This document shows, one piece after another, positions 17,975-27,010 of a DNA stretch of 64,000 bases. Location of the stretch: assembly GCA_001896725.1 (NCBI GenBank), contig MPPA01000010.1, positions 1 to 64,000 on the forward strand. Direction: 5' to 3'. Numbering within the stretch: position 1 is the first letter of the stretch; each line of letters begins with the position of its first letter. The translations under genes were made by a program, and so were the position numbers. The notes under the pieces are model-generated. The model did no database searches. It saw only the letters and a list, made by a program, of their open reading frames with translations, and had not been told where the DNA came from. The DNA comes from Methanococcoides sp. EBM-47. Lineage in GTDB: Archaea > Halobacteriota > Methanosarcinia > Methanosarcinales > Methanosarcinaceae.

Positions 17975-19248
17975 AGTGCATGAAAACATGATACTTCCTT
18001 TGAATGATTGTATTTTCTATAAACGTATATGAATGAAACAACAAGCCCCAGCAGACAAGCCGTGCATGTGGCCATAGCAGCACCAACCACCCCATACAAG
18101 GGTATGAACAATTGATTGAGGACAATATCAAGTATAAGGACGAACAAGCTCATCAACATTGAAACACGTGGTTGTCCGCTTCCATTGATAACAGTAGTGA
18201 ACAAAGAAAACAAACCGAAGAAACCCATGCCTATTGTCAGCACACCCAGTGCAGTAGAACCTGCGGAATATTGATGCGAAAATAAGAAACTAAGAACTTG
18301 TCTTGAGAAGAGTACTATGAACAGAGTTGAAGGGACAAGAATGAGCATGGAATATTTGACAGACCTTATTATCTGCAGGGTTATCTGCGACCTGTCATTG
18401 TGTGCTGACATACTGGAAATGGCAGGGAACAGAGCCCCATAGATACCAGCAATAATATAAAAAGGTACTTTTGAGATGGTAGAAACAGCAGAGTAGATAC
18501 CCGCATCCACATCTGTCAGGTATGCCTTAACAAAGAAAAGATCAAAGCTCATTATCAGGTTCGTAGCCACTGAATAGAACACAATGGGAGTTGCAAAACC
18601 CAGGAGAGTTTTTGCAGATATCATGCAGTGTTCATTGTTCGATACACGCAATCTCTTATCAGCCGAATGAACAAAATAGAACCCAAGGAACAGAACAGCT
18701 ACCGAGGATATTATAAAACCGGTTATAGCTCCATAAAGTGCAAACGGGGTTAATGCAAGACCAAGTATCAGCACTACTTTAAAAGTAGAATAGAGAATGA
18801 CCATTAAGGACTGCTTACCATACTCCTTTAAACCATTGAAATAACCTACATACAGGGCTTGTAGTGCATATGCTGGAACAATGAGGGAAGAAAGTCTAAG
18901 ATATGGGGCCATGCCTGGATCATTCAGCATGATAGCTAACTGATCAGCAAGGGAATAATAAAGGATGAACAGGATCAAACTAAAGGAAAACTGTAATTTT
19001 TGTGCAGTTCTTTTAACATAAAGTTCATTCCCTTCTCCATGTGCAACATATTTTGAAACTGCCTGGGGAATGCCTGTTGAAAGGATCAGATTCACCATTG
19101 TCATAAGAGAGATGACAACTGCATATATTCCATAATCAGACGGTCCCAGGAATCTGCCTAATCCGATATGGGTAGCATATCCGGAAAGGACAAAAGAGAC
19201 CTGGGCTGCTATGAGATAGATAGTTCCATGCTTTAAACTCTGTTTCAT
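17971..19248 (-). CDS. Polysaccharide/oligosaccharide flippase (Wzx-like, MOP superfamily)
   Basis: 425 aa with about twelve to fourteen hydrophobic helices. The start IYLIAAQVSFVLSGYATHIGL followed by GRFLGPSDYGIYAVV (quoted in parts) is the Polysacc_synt family N-terminus. The family moves lipid-linked oligosaccharides from the inner to the outer leaflet. AAGGGTA precedes ATG 19248. It is translationally coupled to the acetyltransferase, and divergent from the GT-C gene at 19401. Its neighbours suggest that it exports the polyprenyl-linked glycan made by this locus; that is inference. Confidence 0.92.
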   Translation of the reverse strand: MKQSLKHGTIYLIAAQVSFVLSGYATHIGLGRFLGPSDYGIYAVVISLMTMVNLILSTGIPQAVSKYVAHGEGNELYVKRTAQKLQFSFSLILFILYYSLADQLAIMLNDPGMAPYLRLSSLIVPAYALQALYVGYFNGLKEYGKQSLMVILYSTFKVVLILGLALTPFALYGAITGFIISSVAVLFLGFYFVHSADKRLRVSNNEHCMISAKTLLGFATPIVFYSVATNLIMSFDLFFVKAYLTDVDAGIYSAVSTISKVPFYIIAGIYGALFPAISSMSAHNDRSQITLQIIRSVKYSMLILVPSTLFIVLFSRQVLSFLFSHQYSAGSTALGVLTIGMGFFGLFSLFTTVINGSGQPRVSMLMSLFVLILDIVLNQLFIPLYGVVGAAMATCTACLLGLVVSFIYVYRKYNHSKEVSCFHAL

Positions 19249-19400
19249 TTTTACCCTTAATATACCGTATTATAGATCTGAAAACTGTGATCTTAAATAT
19301 GATCTGAAGTTATTTGGTGATAGATGTGCAAATGTTGCGATAATTTATAAAACTTGCCTGCTTTTTTAACTATAGAATTCACATGAGGACACAGTAGAGC
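19249..19400. promoter_or_regulatory. Divergent promoter region, flippase / GT-C
   Basis: TTTATAAA (about 19345-19351) is a TATA box for the plus-strand gene at 19401. On the other strand CATATTTAAG (about 19294-19303) serves the flippase unit. No operator-like palindrome is evident. Confidence 0.4.
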
Positions 19401-21008
19401 ATGAGATATGTGCCTGAAATCTTTGAAGATACATTTATAAAACTCACATTAGTATCAATGATAATACTATTGTTCAATATCCTCACAGATATGCATATGC
19501 TGAGAATGGAAGTGTTCATACCGGTCCTTCTGCTGCTTGGCATTCCTTATATGATTGGACCGGATGACCAAAAACAAAAAAGCAGAGTTCGTTCAGAGGT
19601 CTTATGGATATCACTTATATCTGTAGCTATACTATCTTTTTTTATTCGCTATTACCAATATTTTTTTATGAATATACCACCAGGATATGATCCTGGTCTG
19701 TACAAATATGGCTTTGATACATATATTACAAGTCTTCCGTATATACCAGAGAGGGATTTACCAGAATGGTTCAAAGAAATGTTCCCCCAGGGAATATTCT
19801 TATTAGGTGATGTGCTGTATGTGGTTGCTGGCCTTAGGTCCACTGAGACCATAATGATATTTATTCCTCTTGTATGCGGGCTTATGGTTTTTCCACTGTT
19901 CGCTGTGTCAGAGAATATCTCTGGTCAGAGAGGCGCGCTCATCTCTGTAACTATATATCTGCTATCAGCAACCCAATATATGCTTTTTGAATACTCATAC
20001 CTGAAGAACATAATTGGAATATTCCTTATATTGATCTCCATACTTCTTCTCCAAAAAGAAAAGTATGTGGTTGCAGCCGTGATCTATGCAGCTTTAAGCA
20101 TATACCATCGGCCACATTTTCTACTTATATCTATAGTCCTGCTGTTCTGGTTACTTGAAACAAGAGACAGGAAAATATATTTCACATTTATCATAGCTGC
20201 TGTACTGATGTTACCTTTCTGGGTACAGAGAATGGAACTGGGGATCTCTATGCTTAATGGTCTGGCAGACGTTGTTCTAAACAACTTAAGCGGTGAAGCG
20301 AGCATCCAGGGTGGAACCTTTTTAACATTTTCAAAATATACATATTTATCACTGCCCTATATAGCATTCGGGCTACTGGGGTTCATGAAAATGTCTTTGA
20401 ATAAAAGGAGAGAACAGGTTTTTTATTTCACATTGGTCACTGGCATAATGATCATACTCAAAATAGTTTTTTTCAGAAGGTATCTTGCAACCCTTGATAT
20501 CTTCCTGATCATATTGGCTGGAGGCTGTATCGAAACCATACTTACCAAAAAGAGAAAAGAGCTCCAAACCTATAGGAATCTCATCCTTTTACTAATAGTG
20601 ATCAATGGAAGTGCACTGGTATACGGACAAATGACAGAAAACAACAGGTTCATTTCTGATAGGGATCTTCGCGATATTGAGTGGATGGCCACCAACATCG
20701 GTCCAAACGGCCACATCCTTACGACCGTTTATGATGCACCCTGGGTTCTTGGATGGGGGAAGCACCCTGTGATAGCCCCAGGGCTTTTCCAATGGGATGT
20801 TTATACTCAAGCAGAATGGGCTGAGTTCCTCAGTACATCTGATCCACAGCTGACAGTACAATTTGTCTCGAAGTATAAGGATGAAATTTATATATATGAT
20901 TCGATAAATATGTTAGGTACCGAACTGGACAAATATTCCAGCAAGGAATTCCAATTAATAAGGGAAAACAAAGGTAAGATTTATAGATATGCCGGATCTG
21001 TTCGATGA
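19401..21008 (+). CDS. Large GT-C-like membrane protein
   Basis: 535 aa. About twelve hydrophobic helices are followed by a soluble tail (about 425-535). The first long extracytoplasmic loop contains PPGYDPGLYKYGFD, an acidic motif at the position where GT-C enzymes keep catalytic aspartates. The tail includes WVLGWGKHPVIAPG, resembling the C-terminal domains of archaeal dolichyl-phosphate-dependent transferases. Its partner and substrate are unknown. The last four bases overlap the start of the first cassette gene (ATGA), so its product probably acts with the exported proteins encoded downstream. Confidence 0.75.
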   Translation: MRYVPEIFEDTFIKLTLVSMIILLFNILTDMHMLRMEVFIPVLLLLGIPYMIGPDDQKQKSRVRSEVLWISLISVAILSFFIRYYQYFFMNIPPGYDPGLYKYGFDTYITSLPYIPERDLPEWFKEMFPQGIFLLGDVLYVVAGLRSTETIMIFIPLVCGLMVFPLFAVSENISGQRGALISVTIYLLSATQYMLFEYSYLKNIIGIFLILISILLLQKEKYVVAAVIYAALSIYHRPHFLLISIVLLFWLLETRDRKIYFTFIIAAVLMLPFWVQRMELGISMLNGLADVVLNNLSGEASIQGGTFLTFSKYTYLSLPYIAFGLLGFMKMSLNKRREQVFYFTLVTGIMIILKIVFFRRYLATLDIFLIILAGGCIETILTKKRKELQTYRNLILLLIVINGSALVYGQMTENNRFISDRDLRDIEWMATNIGPNGHILTTVYDAPWVLGWGKHPVIAPGLFQWDVYTQAEWAEFLSTSDPQLTVQFVSKYKDEIYIYDSINMLGTELDKYSSKEFQLIRENKGKIYRYAGSVR

Positions 21009-22453
21009 AATACACTAAATTACTGATGATACTACCTTTAATGTTGATAGCGTATGTGCTATATCTCAATATCGTTAGCTTTGAATTTTTAAAAGAGGAT
21101 GATAGATCATATTTTATAGATATCGGCGGACTGAATGATACCCAAGGCAGTGCAAAGCTGACAGGACCCATGGAAAGGGTGTCCGAAAGGATGCTATGTT
21201 CTGCAAATGGAACAAATGTGACATATCGCGAGCTTAATAGTAGTCTGATATATCTTCAGGTAACTAATCCCTCTATTAATGATCATTCCAGGGTCAAGAT
21301 CAAAGTCCGGTTCAAAGATAAGTTCCCTGTGGGGTACAATTTTAAAATAGGCTGCAGGAACAGCACCGAATGGAGCTATGAATGGAGAACTGTATACAAT
21401 CCAATTCATTCCAAAGTTGATTCCTCATTCTTTAAGATCAGTAATGATACCGAATATTTTGTTTATTCCACCATACCAGTAAATTCCACTAAAGTGGATG
21501 TGCATGAATTTTTCAGTAACCCGCCTGAAAATTCAGTTATTGCTACTGAAGGAAAAACTAACATAAATATATTCCCTGATCTAGTGGACTCTGAAAGAAA
21601 TAACGTTTTTACGGACAACACACTCAGAGGAGACCATATATTTTATACATTTGCAGATGATGGACCTTTTGAGCTCAGTCTTAAAAAGCAAGATCTTAAT
21701 CTCTACAATGGAGAAGATGAACTTAAAATAACGTTATATGATCAGAATGATATCGTCATTGCCAACTCATCGATACCAGACGACGGAGACATAACTAACA
21801 GTTCAGCAAAAGGACCTACACAGGCGACCACGATCAGTCTTCCCAATATGAAAAAAGGCGTGTATAAGATAGTACTTGAATCTTCAGATGACCTTACGAT
21901 CCGTGATATAAATATCACATCAGGAAGCTTTGTGGTGAAGGATACTGTCTTTGCTGTTTCGCCCTGTAGACTATACACGCGTCATCTGGAAGGAGGCTAT
22001 CTGGATCTGATCACATATTACCGGTCAGGGCTTCAGGATGTGAAGGTCCTGAATACTACAGTGCCCATCAAAGAGAAGAACATCAAGACCAGAGTATTGG
22101 TCCAGCCATCAACAAATATTTATGACATTGCTTGTCCAGCTGGGAACCTTAAAGTATCCTCATCGGCTTTTTTCTCATTCACCGAAGACTCTTATTTTGA
22201 ACCCCTCAGGTGTAAAGTGGTTCATTTGAACGATTACCCGGACCAGATAGAAAAAGAGAAAGTGGACTATATAGTTATTAGAGATCTTGGCGCTGAGCGT
22301 GATGCTGATGGATGGACCATTGCAAAGGCAATGTGGGACCTTGACGAACTTTATGTTGTTGAGAATACTCTGAACATTGTATTGAATGCCGAGCATCTTG
22401 TAAACAGGAACGAGAAGATCCCTGTTGACTGGGTTGAGATCAGTTTTGAATAA
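21005..22453 (+). CDS. Exported cassette protein, small type, copy 1 (482 aa)
   Basis: Family not recognised. An N-terminal signal-anchor helix (residues 5-25) precedes a soluble exported region. The first part (about 35-150) holds YFIDIGGLNDT, LTGPMERVSE and KIKVRFKD. The second part (about 205-430) is a conserved domain starting LRGDHIFYTF, with QDLNLYNGEDELKI, SSIPDDGD and DYIVIRDL. The same domain is in the middle of the large protein that follows and in both proteins of the duplicate cassette at 27011-31880. Many N-x-S/T sequons are present. It overlaps the GT-C gene (ATGA) and the next gene begins at its stop. A surface, glycan-associated role is inferred from context only. Confidence 0.75.
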   Translation: MKYTKLLMILPLMLIAYVLYLNIVSFEFLKEDDRSYFIDIGGLNDTQGSAKLTGPMERVSERMLCSANGTNVTYRELNSSLIYLQVTNPSINDHSRVKIKVRFKDKFPVGYNFKIGCRNSTEWSYEWRTVYNPIHSKVDSSFFKISNDTEYFVYSTIPVNSTKVDVHEFFSNPPENSVIATEGKTNINIFPDLVDSERNNVFTDNTLRGDHIFYTFADDGPFELSLKKQDLNLYNGEDELKITLYDQNDIVIANSSIPDDGDITNSSAKGPTQATTISLPNMKKGVYKIVLESSDDLTIRDINITSGSFVVKDTVFAVSPCRLYTRHLEGGYLDLITYYRSGLQDVKVLNTTVPIKEKNIKTRVLVQPSTNIYDIACPAGNLKVSSSAFFSFTEDSYFEPLRCKVVHLNDYPDQIEKEKVDYIVIRDLGAERDADGWTIAKAMWDLDELYVVENTLNIVLNAEHLVNRNEKIPVDWVEISFE

Positions 22454-22464
22454 TGGAGGCACAG

Positions 22465-25400
22465 ATGAGGAAAAAGATCATTATAATGATATTCATCCTG
22501 TGTGCACTTGCCGGAACAACAATGGCAGAAGAGATCAGAGGACCGGTATTTCCAGCCTACTTTAATGGATTCTCATACAATATAAGCGGCATTGATGCCC
22601 CTTCCCTGCTAAAAACCGGGGAGATCCTAAAGATCGATACATCGGATGGTTACAATATAGGACCAAAACATTTCAAATACGTGGGAATAAACAACGGCAA
22701 AACCGTTCCTTATCTTGGGTCAGAATATTTTATAGAAAGTATAGACGATGTGGCCATACTTAAACAAAAGATATGGGAAAAAGATGGGCTGACCATCATA
22801 GAAGGAAGACCTAAGGCTTTGAGCCGGGGATATTCAGTGCTTGTCAGTGATCACTCAAAAGAGAAGGATCAGATCAGTCTGTTATTAAGAAAAGATGGGG
22901 AGACCATAGACAAGCAGGTTATGGACCTAGGTTCTCAGGTCAATTTTACGACCGAATATGCAGGGAACAAAATTGTACTCTTTTCCGGATCATTTATGGG
23001 GTTCTTTGATAATGGGGATGCAAATAAAGCCTTCAGGATAAGTGATGCAAAACTATGGGACATGACAGTCTTGAAGGATGGATATTCGCCTGATGGAGTG
23101 TTCGTAATAAAGCTTAAAGATGTGGATGGTGACGGGGACATCGACATAGTAGGAGAGATCAGAGAAGGAAGAAGTCTTGACCTTAATAGCAATACTGTAA
23201 TACCTATATTTGGAAATAGCTTTTTCATAAAGACCGGTACGTTTTATGATAGTTTTTATGAAGGGTTGGAGAAGTATGATCTGCTTGCACAGAACAAACA
23301 GTATAAAATATTCGGAACTAGCGGGTATGAAGATATTGGAAATGTTAACAGTTTCCTTCAAAACCCCCCAGCATCAACAATTGCAGTTGGTCCAAGGGTA
23401 ACGATCAACACAACACCTTATTTTCAGGAAGATGCTCCGGAACTCAGAATGCAGTATCTGCTCCGGGGGGCACATTCCTTCTATACGTATATCCCAGCCC
23501 AGGGCATTACGCTTTCAATAGGGAAAAAGGATATGAACAGTTATGCCGGAGCAGATGAACTAAAAGTTAACATCTGTTCAATGGAAGGAAATGTGATCAC
23601 ATCAATGGAACTTGCTGATGACGGGGACACTGACAGCAGTAAAGTGATCGGGGCTGAGCAAACTGCATCGATCCGTATAGATGATGTTGAGCCTGGTAGC
23701 TACAGGATAGATTTGGTTGCGGGAAATGACCTATATATCAGTACATTGGATATATCAAGCGGTAAACTTGTTGCAAAGGATAGTGTTTACCTAATTTCTC
23801 CTGGTGAACTCCTCGCGACCTCAAAACATAGCATGGATATGTGCTTTAAAACATATCATAATGCAGGTCTTCAGACAATATCAATATTGGGACCTGATTT
23901 TAACCGGACAATCAATATAAATGCAACTGCCACATGTTTTTCTGTGAACCTGCCTTATTCAGATACGCCATATACTGTCCATATACCTAAAGGAAATATG
24001 ATAATAAATACAAATGGATATCTGGCTTTCTCTGAAGGGTCTTTGTTCGATCCTAATGCATGTGAAGTGCTCAACTTGCAGCGAGACGATGACTGGATAC
24101 AAAAAAATGATGTTGATTATATAGTAGTACCAGCATCAAAGAAACAAAAAGGATTTTATGTTTATAAAGAGGTCGCATCTGAATACAAAGAGGAGTCATC
24201 GCCCTCACCCTGGACCCTTGATCGTGTGGATACTTTCATGTCACCAGGAATGTTCTATTTCGACTTTGACAAGTACCACACATATGAATACATAAGCCTG
24301 GACACAACTGCAGGTCTGAACATAAGTGAGGATAACTTTTCCTACACATCGCTTCAGATAATTACCTTAAATGATCGGCAAGACATTACTGGCAGAGATA
24401 TAGCCCTTCTTGGAGAGCCCTATTGTGTTTTGTATATAGATGATGAAAAAGCCATTTTGGGTAAAAGGACCGCAAATGGAGTAACAACAACACTTTCTAA
24501 TCCAGATAGCTATAAACTGGGTGCTGGATATTCATTGATGCTCAACGGCATAGACATTAAAGGCGGGCAAGTTTTAATTTCACTTATGAAAGATGGGATC
24601 AAGGTACATGACCTCATCGGAAAAAAGGGGACTTACATTTACTACAATACTTCTATTGATGGCAAAGAAGTGACAATGTTATCATCACGGATCGATTCAT
24701 ATGTCAGGTCGGCACAACAGGATACTGTAAAGCTTACGGATCTTACTTTTAGAAATGTGAAAGACTACCTGGTCCTAGAAAATGGACAAAATATAGCAGA
24801 TGAATTTGTACTTTATCTGAAAGATGTGAACGATGATGACAATATCGACATTGAGATCAGGCTCCAAAAAGGAAGGTCATTATACTTGAAAGAGAATAGG
24901 AAAACTCCCATATTAGGAGATTTTGCAGCTTTTGAAATGGATACTAAACAAAAAGTAAAGCTCATACAGAATAATACCTTGCAAAGATCATCACAATGGA
25001 CATCAGGGCCGGGAACTGTGGAAGAACAGGAAGAACTTTTCATTTCATGGGCATACCCTTCCAGAAATGCCTCGGTCCAGTTCACAAAAATGGGCATTGA
25101 AAATTTGGAACTCACATTTGAAGATGAGATACAGTCTGCATATTTAGTTGTCCGGCAACTCAGTCCAGGTCCTTTGCACAATATAACTGATACATACGAA
25201 ACATACAGAATATATAATATATCGATCGTTCCTGACAACATCATTGAGGGTAAAATCCATTTTAAGGTCAGCAATAAATGGCTTGATGATCAGGAAATAG
25301 ACAGATCGTCCCTGGCTGTTTTGAGATATGATACTATAGGCTGGGAAAGATCACATGCGGAGATCTCTACAAAAAATAATGGCGATGTCAATATAGGATC

Positions 25401-26079
25401 AGAGATCAGGAACTCATCTACTATTGCAATAGTAGGGAAGAAAGTAAACAACACCTTCCAGGATACCGGAGCATCCAGGCAAGAACAATCTCTGGAAAAG
25501 AACATAGACAACAATAATTTACATATATCAGGTACTACAACTTTTGCTATTGTAACCATAGTATCATTAATGGCTATTACTTATATGATCTATAGGCAGA
25601 ATGACAAATCCAAAAGGAGAAAAGACGTGTTTGAACCTTCCAAGAGGTTACTAGAAGAGCACCGGCAAATATTATCTTTTAACCACAGTGTATTCTCAAC
25701 GCTCTTTGTAACAATGCTTTTGTTGTTCCTGATGGAGAATCTCTGGGTATATACTGTCTCAGCATATATTGATGTGAAGTATATAGTCTATATAACAATA
25801 ATTTCAGGCCTGATCGACATCCTGTTCTATAAAGAAGAGAATGAGAACGAACATAGGTTCATGAGCATGGACCTTATTCTGGCCCTAACGGTCGCTATTA
25901 TCGGGGTTTTTATGGTCGGTTATAAACTATCCCGTGCCACAAGCATCGTTAGTGAAGTATCCATCCTGTCAGGTATGCTTCTGCTAACAGTTGCGTTGAC
26001 ATTCTATGACCTTGATCTCAGGGATTTGATCGGACCGAACAGGAAAGAAAAAAAGAGAAATATGAGAAGGGATAAATGA
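22465..26079 (+). CDS. Giant S-layer-like surface protein, large type, copy 1 (1204 aa)
   Basis: A signal peptide (residues about 4-20, ending TMAEE) leads into an S-layer-like duplication domain (about 28-275). The conserved cassette domain follows (about 330-560, starting LLRGAHSFYTY), then a second S-layer-like domain (about 590-860, starting SPGMFYFDFD). A PGF-pre-PGF-like region (about 868-1000, QFTKMGIENLELTF) leads to one helix (about 1022-1045) and a C-terminal group of four helices. Both S-layer-like domains carry acidic loops of calcium-binding type, DVDGDGDID (about 218) and DVNDDDNID (about 786). ATG 22465 is chosen because GGAGG lies five bases upstream. The anchoring by several helices is unlike ordinary S-layer proteins. 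Confidence 0.8.
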   Translation: MRKKIIIMIFILCALAGTTMAEEIRGPVFPAYFNGFSYNISGIDAPSLLKTGEILKIDTSDGYNIGPKHFKYVGINNGKTVPYLGSEYFIESIDDVAILKQKIWEKDGLTIIEGRPKALSRGYSVLVSDHSKEKDQISLLLRKDGETIDKQVMDLGSQVNFTTEYAGNKIVLFSGSFMGFFDNGDANKAFRISDAKLWDMTVLKDGYSPDGVFVIKLKDVDGDGDIDIVGEIREGRSLDLNSNTVIPIFGNSFFIKTGTFYDSFYEGLEKYDLLAQNKQYKIFGTSGYEDIGNVNSFLQNPPASTIAVGPRVTINTTPYFQEDAPELRMQYLLRGAHSFYTYIPAQGITLSIGKKDMNSYAGADELKVNICSMEGNVITSMELADDGDTDSSKVIGAEQTASIRIDDVEPGSYRIDLVAGNDLYISTLDISSGKLVAKDSVYLISPGELLATSKHSMDMCFKTYHNAGLQTISILGPDFNRTININATATCFSVNLPYSDTPYTVHIPKGNMIINTNGYLAFSEGSLFDPNACEVLNLQRDDDWIQKNDVDYIVVPASKKQKGFYVYKEVASEYKEESSPSPWTLDRVDTFMSPGMFYFDFDKYHTYEYISLDTTAGLNISEDNFSYTSLQIITLNDRQDITGRDIALLGEPYCVLYIDDEKAILGKRTANGVTTTLSNPDSYKLGAGYSLMLNGIDIKGGQVLISLMKDGIKVHDLIGKKGTYIYYNTSIDGKEVTMLSSRIDSYVRSAQQDTVKLTDLTFRNVKDYLVLENGQNIADEFVLYLKDVNDDDNIDIEIRLQKGRSLYLKENRKTPILGDFAAFEMDTKQKVKLIQNNTLQRSSQWTSGPGTVEEQEELFISWAYPSRNASVQFTKMGIENLELTFEDEIQSAYLVVRQLSPGPLHNITDTYETYRIYNISIVPDNIIEGKIHFKVSNKWLDDQEIDRSSLAVLRYDTIGWERSHAEISTKNNGDVNIGSEIRNSSTIAIVGKKVNNTFQDTGASRQEQSLEKNIDNNNLHISGTTTFAIVTIVSLMAITYMIYRQNDKSKRRKDVFEPSKRLLEEHRQILSFNHSVFSTLFVTMLLLFLMENLWVYTVSAYIDVKYIVYITIISGLIDILFYKEENENEHRFMSMDLILALTVAIIGVFMVGYKLSRATSIVSEVSILSGMLLLTVALTFYDLDLRDLIGPNRKEKKRNMRRDK

Positions 26080-26363
26080 TGGTCCAAATGCTTATGGGTT
26101 CACTGTTCGTGTTCTTTTTACCAGGACTAACATGGACGTACGCGCTCTTTGAGAGCAAAGAAATAGATCTGTTAGAAAGGATCGCCCTTGCACTGGGACT
26201 TTCACTGACCATGGTACCTCTGAGCCTTTTCTATCTGCACAACCTTGCAGGGATGAGAATAGACCTTACGAATTCTGTGTACGTGGTCCTTTTGCTGATC
26301 GCAGTGGCATTATCCCTTATTGTTTTCAGGCGATACAGGAATATGAGCTTAAGGAAAAATTAA
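26076..26363 (+). CDS. Small DUF1616-like membrane protein
   Basis: 95 aa with three hydrophobic segments (about 4-20, 32-50, 68-86) and a short basic tail. The opening FFLPGLTWTYALF followed by IDLLERIALALGLSL is the pattern of the N-terminal membrane part of archaeal DUF1616 proteins, but the usual downstream part is missing, so it is a short version or a natural truncation. The start overlaps the stop of the large surface-protein gene (ATGATGG), which implies coupled translation. Function is unknown; a membrane partner of the surface protein is plausible. Confidence 0.7.
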   Translation: MMVQMLMGSLFVFFLPGLTWTYALFESKEIDLLERIALALGLSLTMVPLSLFYLHNLAGMRIDLTNSVYVVLLLIAVALSLIVFRRYRNMSLRKN

Positions 26364-26466
26364 GCTTTTAATTGTAGCATATTTTGTCACATAGCAATGT
26401 TATTGACTATGAGCATGTTGTTTTTAATTGTTTTAGCATTATATTTAAATAGTATAGTTCCAATCA

Positions 26467-26508
26467 TATATTTATAAGCAATTAATAATATAATTATACG
26501 AGGGGATA
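26467..26508 (+). promoter_or_regulatory. TATA box and ribosome site before the 161-aa exported protein
   Basis: TATTTATAAGC (26468-26478) is a good TATA box predicting a start near 26500. GAGGGGAT (26500-26507) is a good SD placed six bases before an in-frame CTG at 26514. No ATG, GTG or TTG occurs at the expected distance. Confidence 0.5.
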
Positions 26509-26513
26509 CGATT

Positions 26514-26999
26514 CTGAAGGGGATCCATAACAAACATAATCTGTATAGTTCTATCCTTACAGCTATACTCCTCTTGATAGTGCTATTGGTCAGTATGGCC
26601 GGTGCAGAGGAACTGAAGATAGAGGGACTTTCAGATACTTACCAGAAGGGGGACATCATCACGTTCACTTTGATAGTGGATGAAGGCCTTACATCTGAAA
26701 AGATGGAAGAATGGGTTTTCTCACTAAAAATAGATGGAGCTACAAAGGTTGATTTTCTGTTCGATGGAAAAGAGGACCACGATGGTCTTTCAGAAATAAC
26801 GGTCAGGATGAAGTCACCATATCATTATGGATATGGATCAGGGACAGCAGACCTATTTACAGATGATCAGAAAAAAGAGATTATCGTCAGCATTGATTCA
26901 TCCATGATGAACAGAGGTGATCACATTGCAACATTATGCATGTACAAAGAGGGAACATCTGAAATCCATGAGGTCTCAGCTAACGTAAAGATAATCTGA
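26514..26999 (+). CDS. Small exported protein, probable CTG start
   Basis: 161 aa if read from CTG 26514. A conventional TTG at 26574 would cut the signal peptide in half. With the upstream start the N-terminus is basic, followed by a hydrophobic core (about 14-32) and AGAEE, a normal signal peptide. The mature part (about 125 aa) looks like a single beta-sandwich: DTYQKGDIITFTLIVDEGL, VFSLKIDGA, HIATLCMYKEG. No family is recognised. It directly precedes the second copy of the surface cassette (27011), separated by about 10 bases, so it belongs to that operon and may be a secreted component of the same structure. Confidence 0.65.
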   Translation: MKGIHNKHNLYSSILTAILLLIVLLVSMAGAEELKIEGLSDTYQKGDIITFTLIVDEGLTSEKMEEWVFSLKIDGATKVDFLFDGKEDHDGLSEITVRMKSPYHYGYGSGTADLFTDDQKKEIIVSIDSSMMNRGDHIATLCMYKEGTSEIHEVSANVKII

Positions 27000-27010
27000 T
27001 GGAGCATTAT

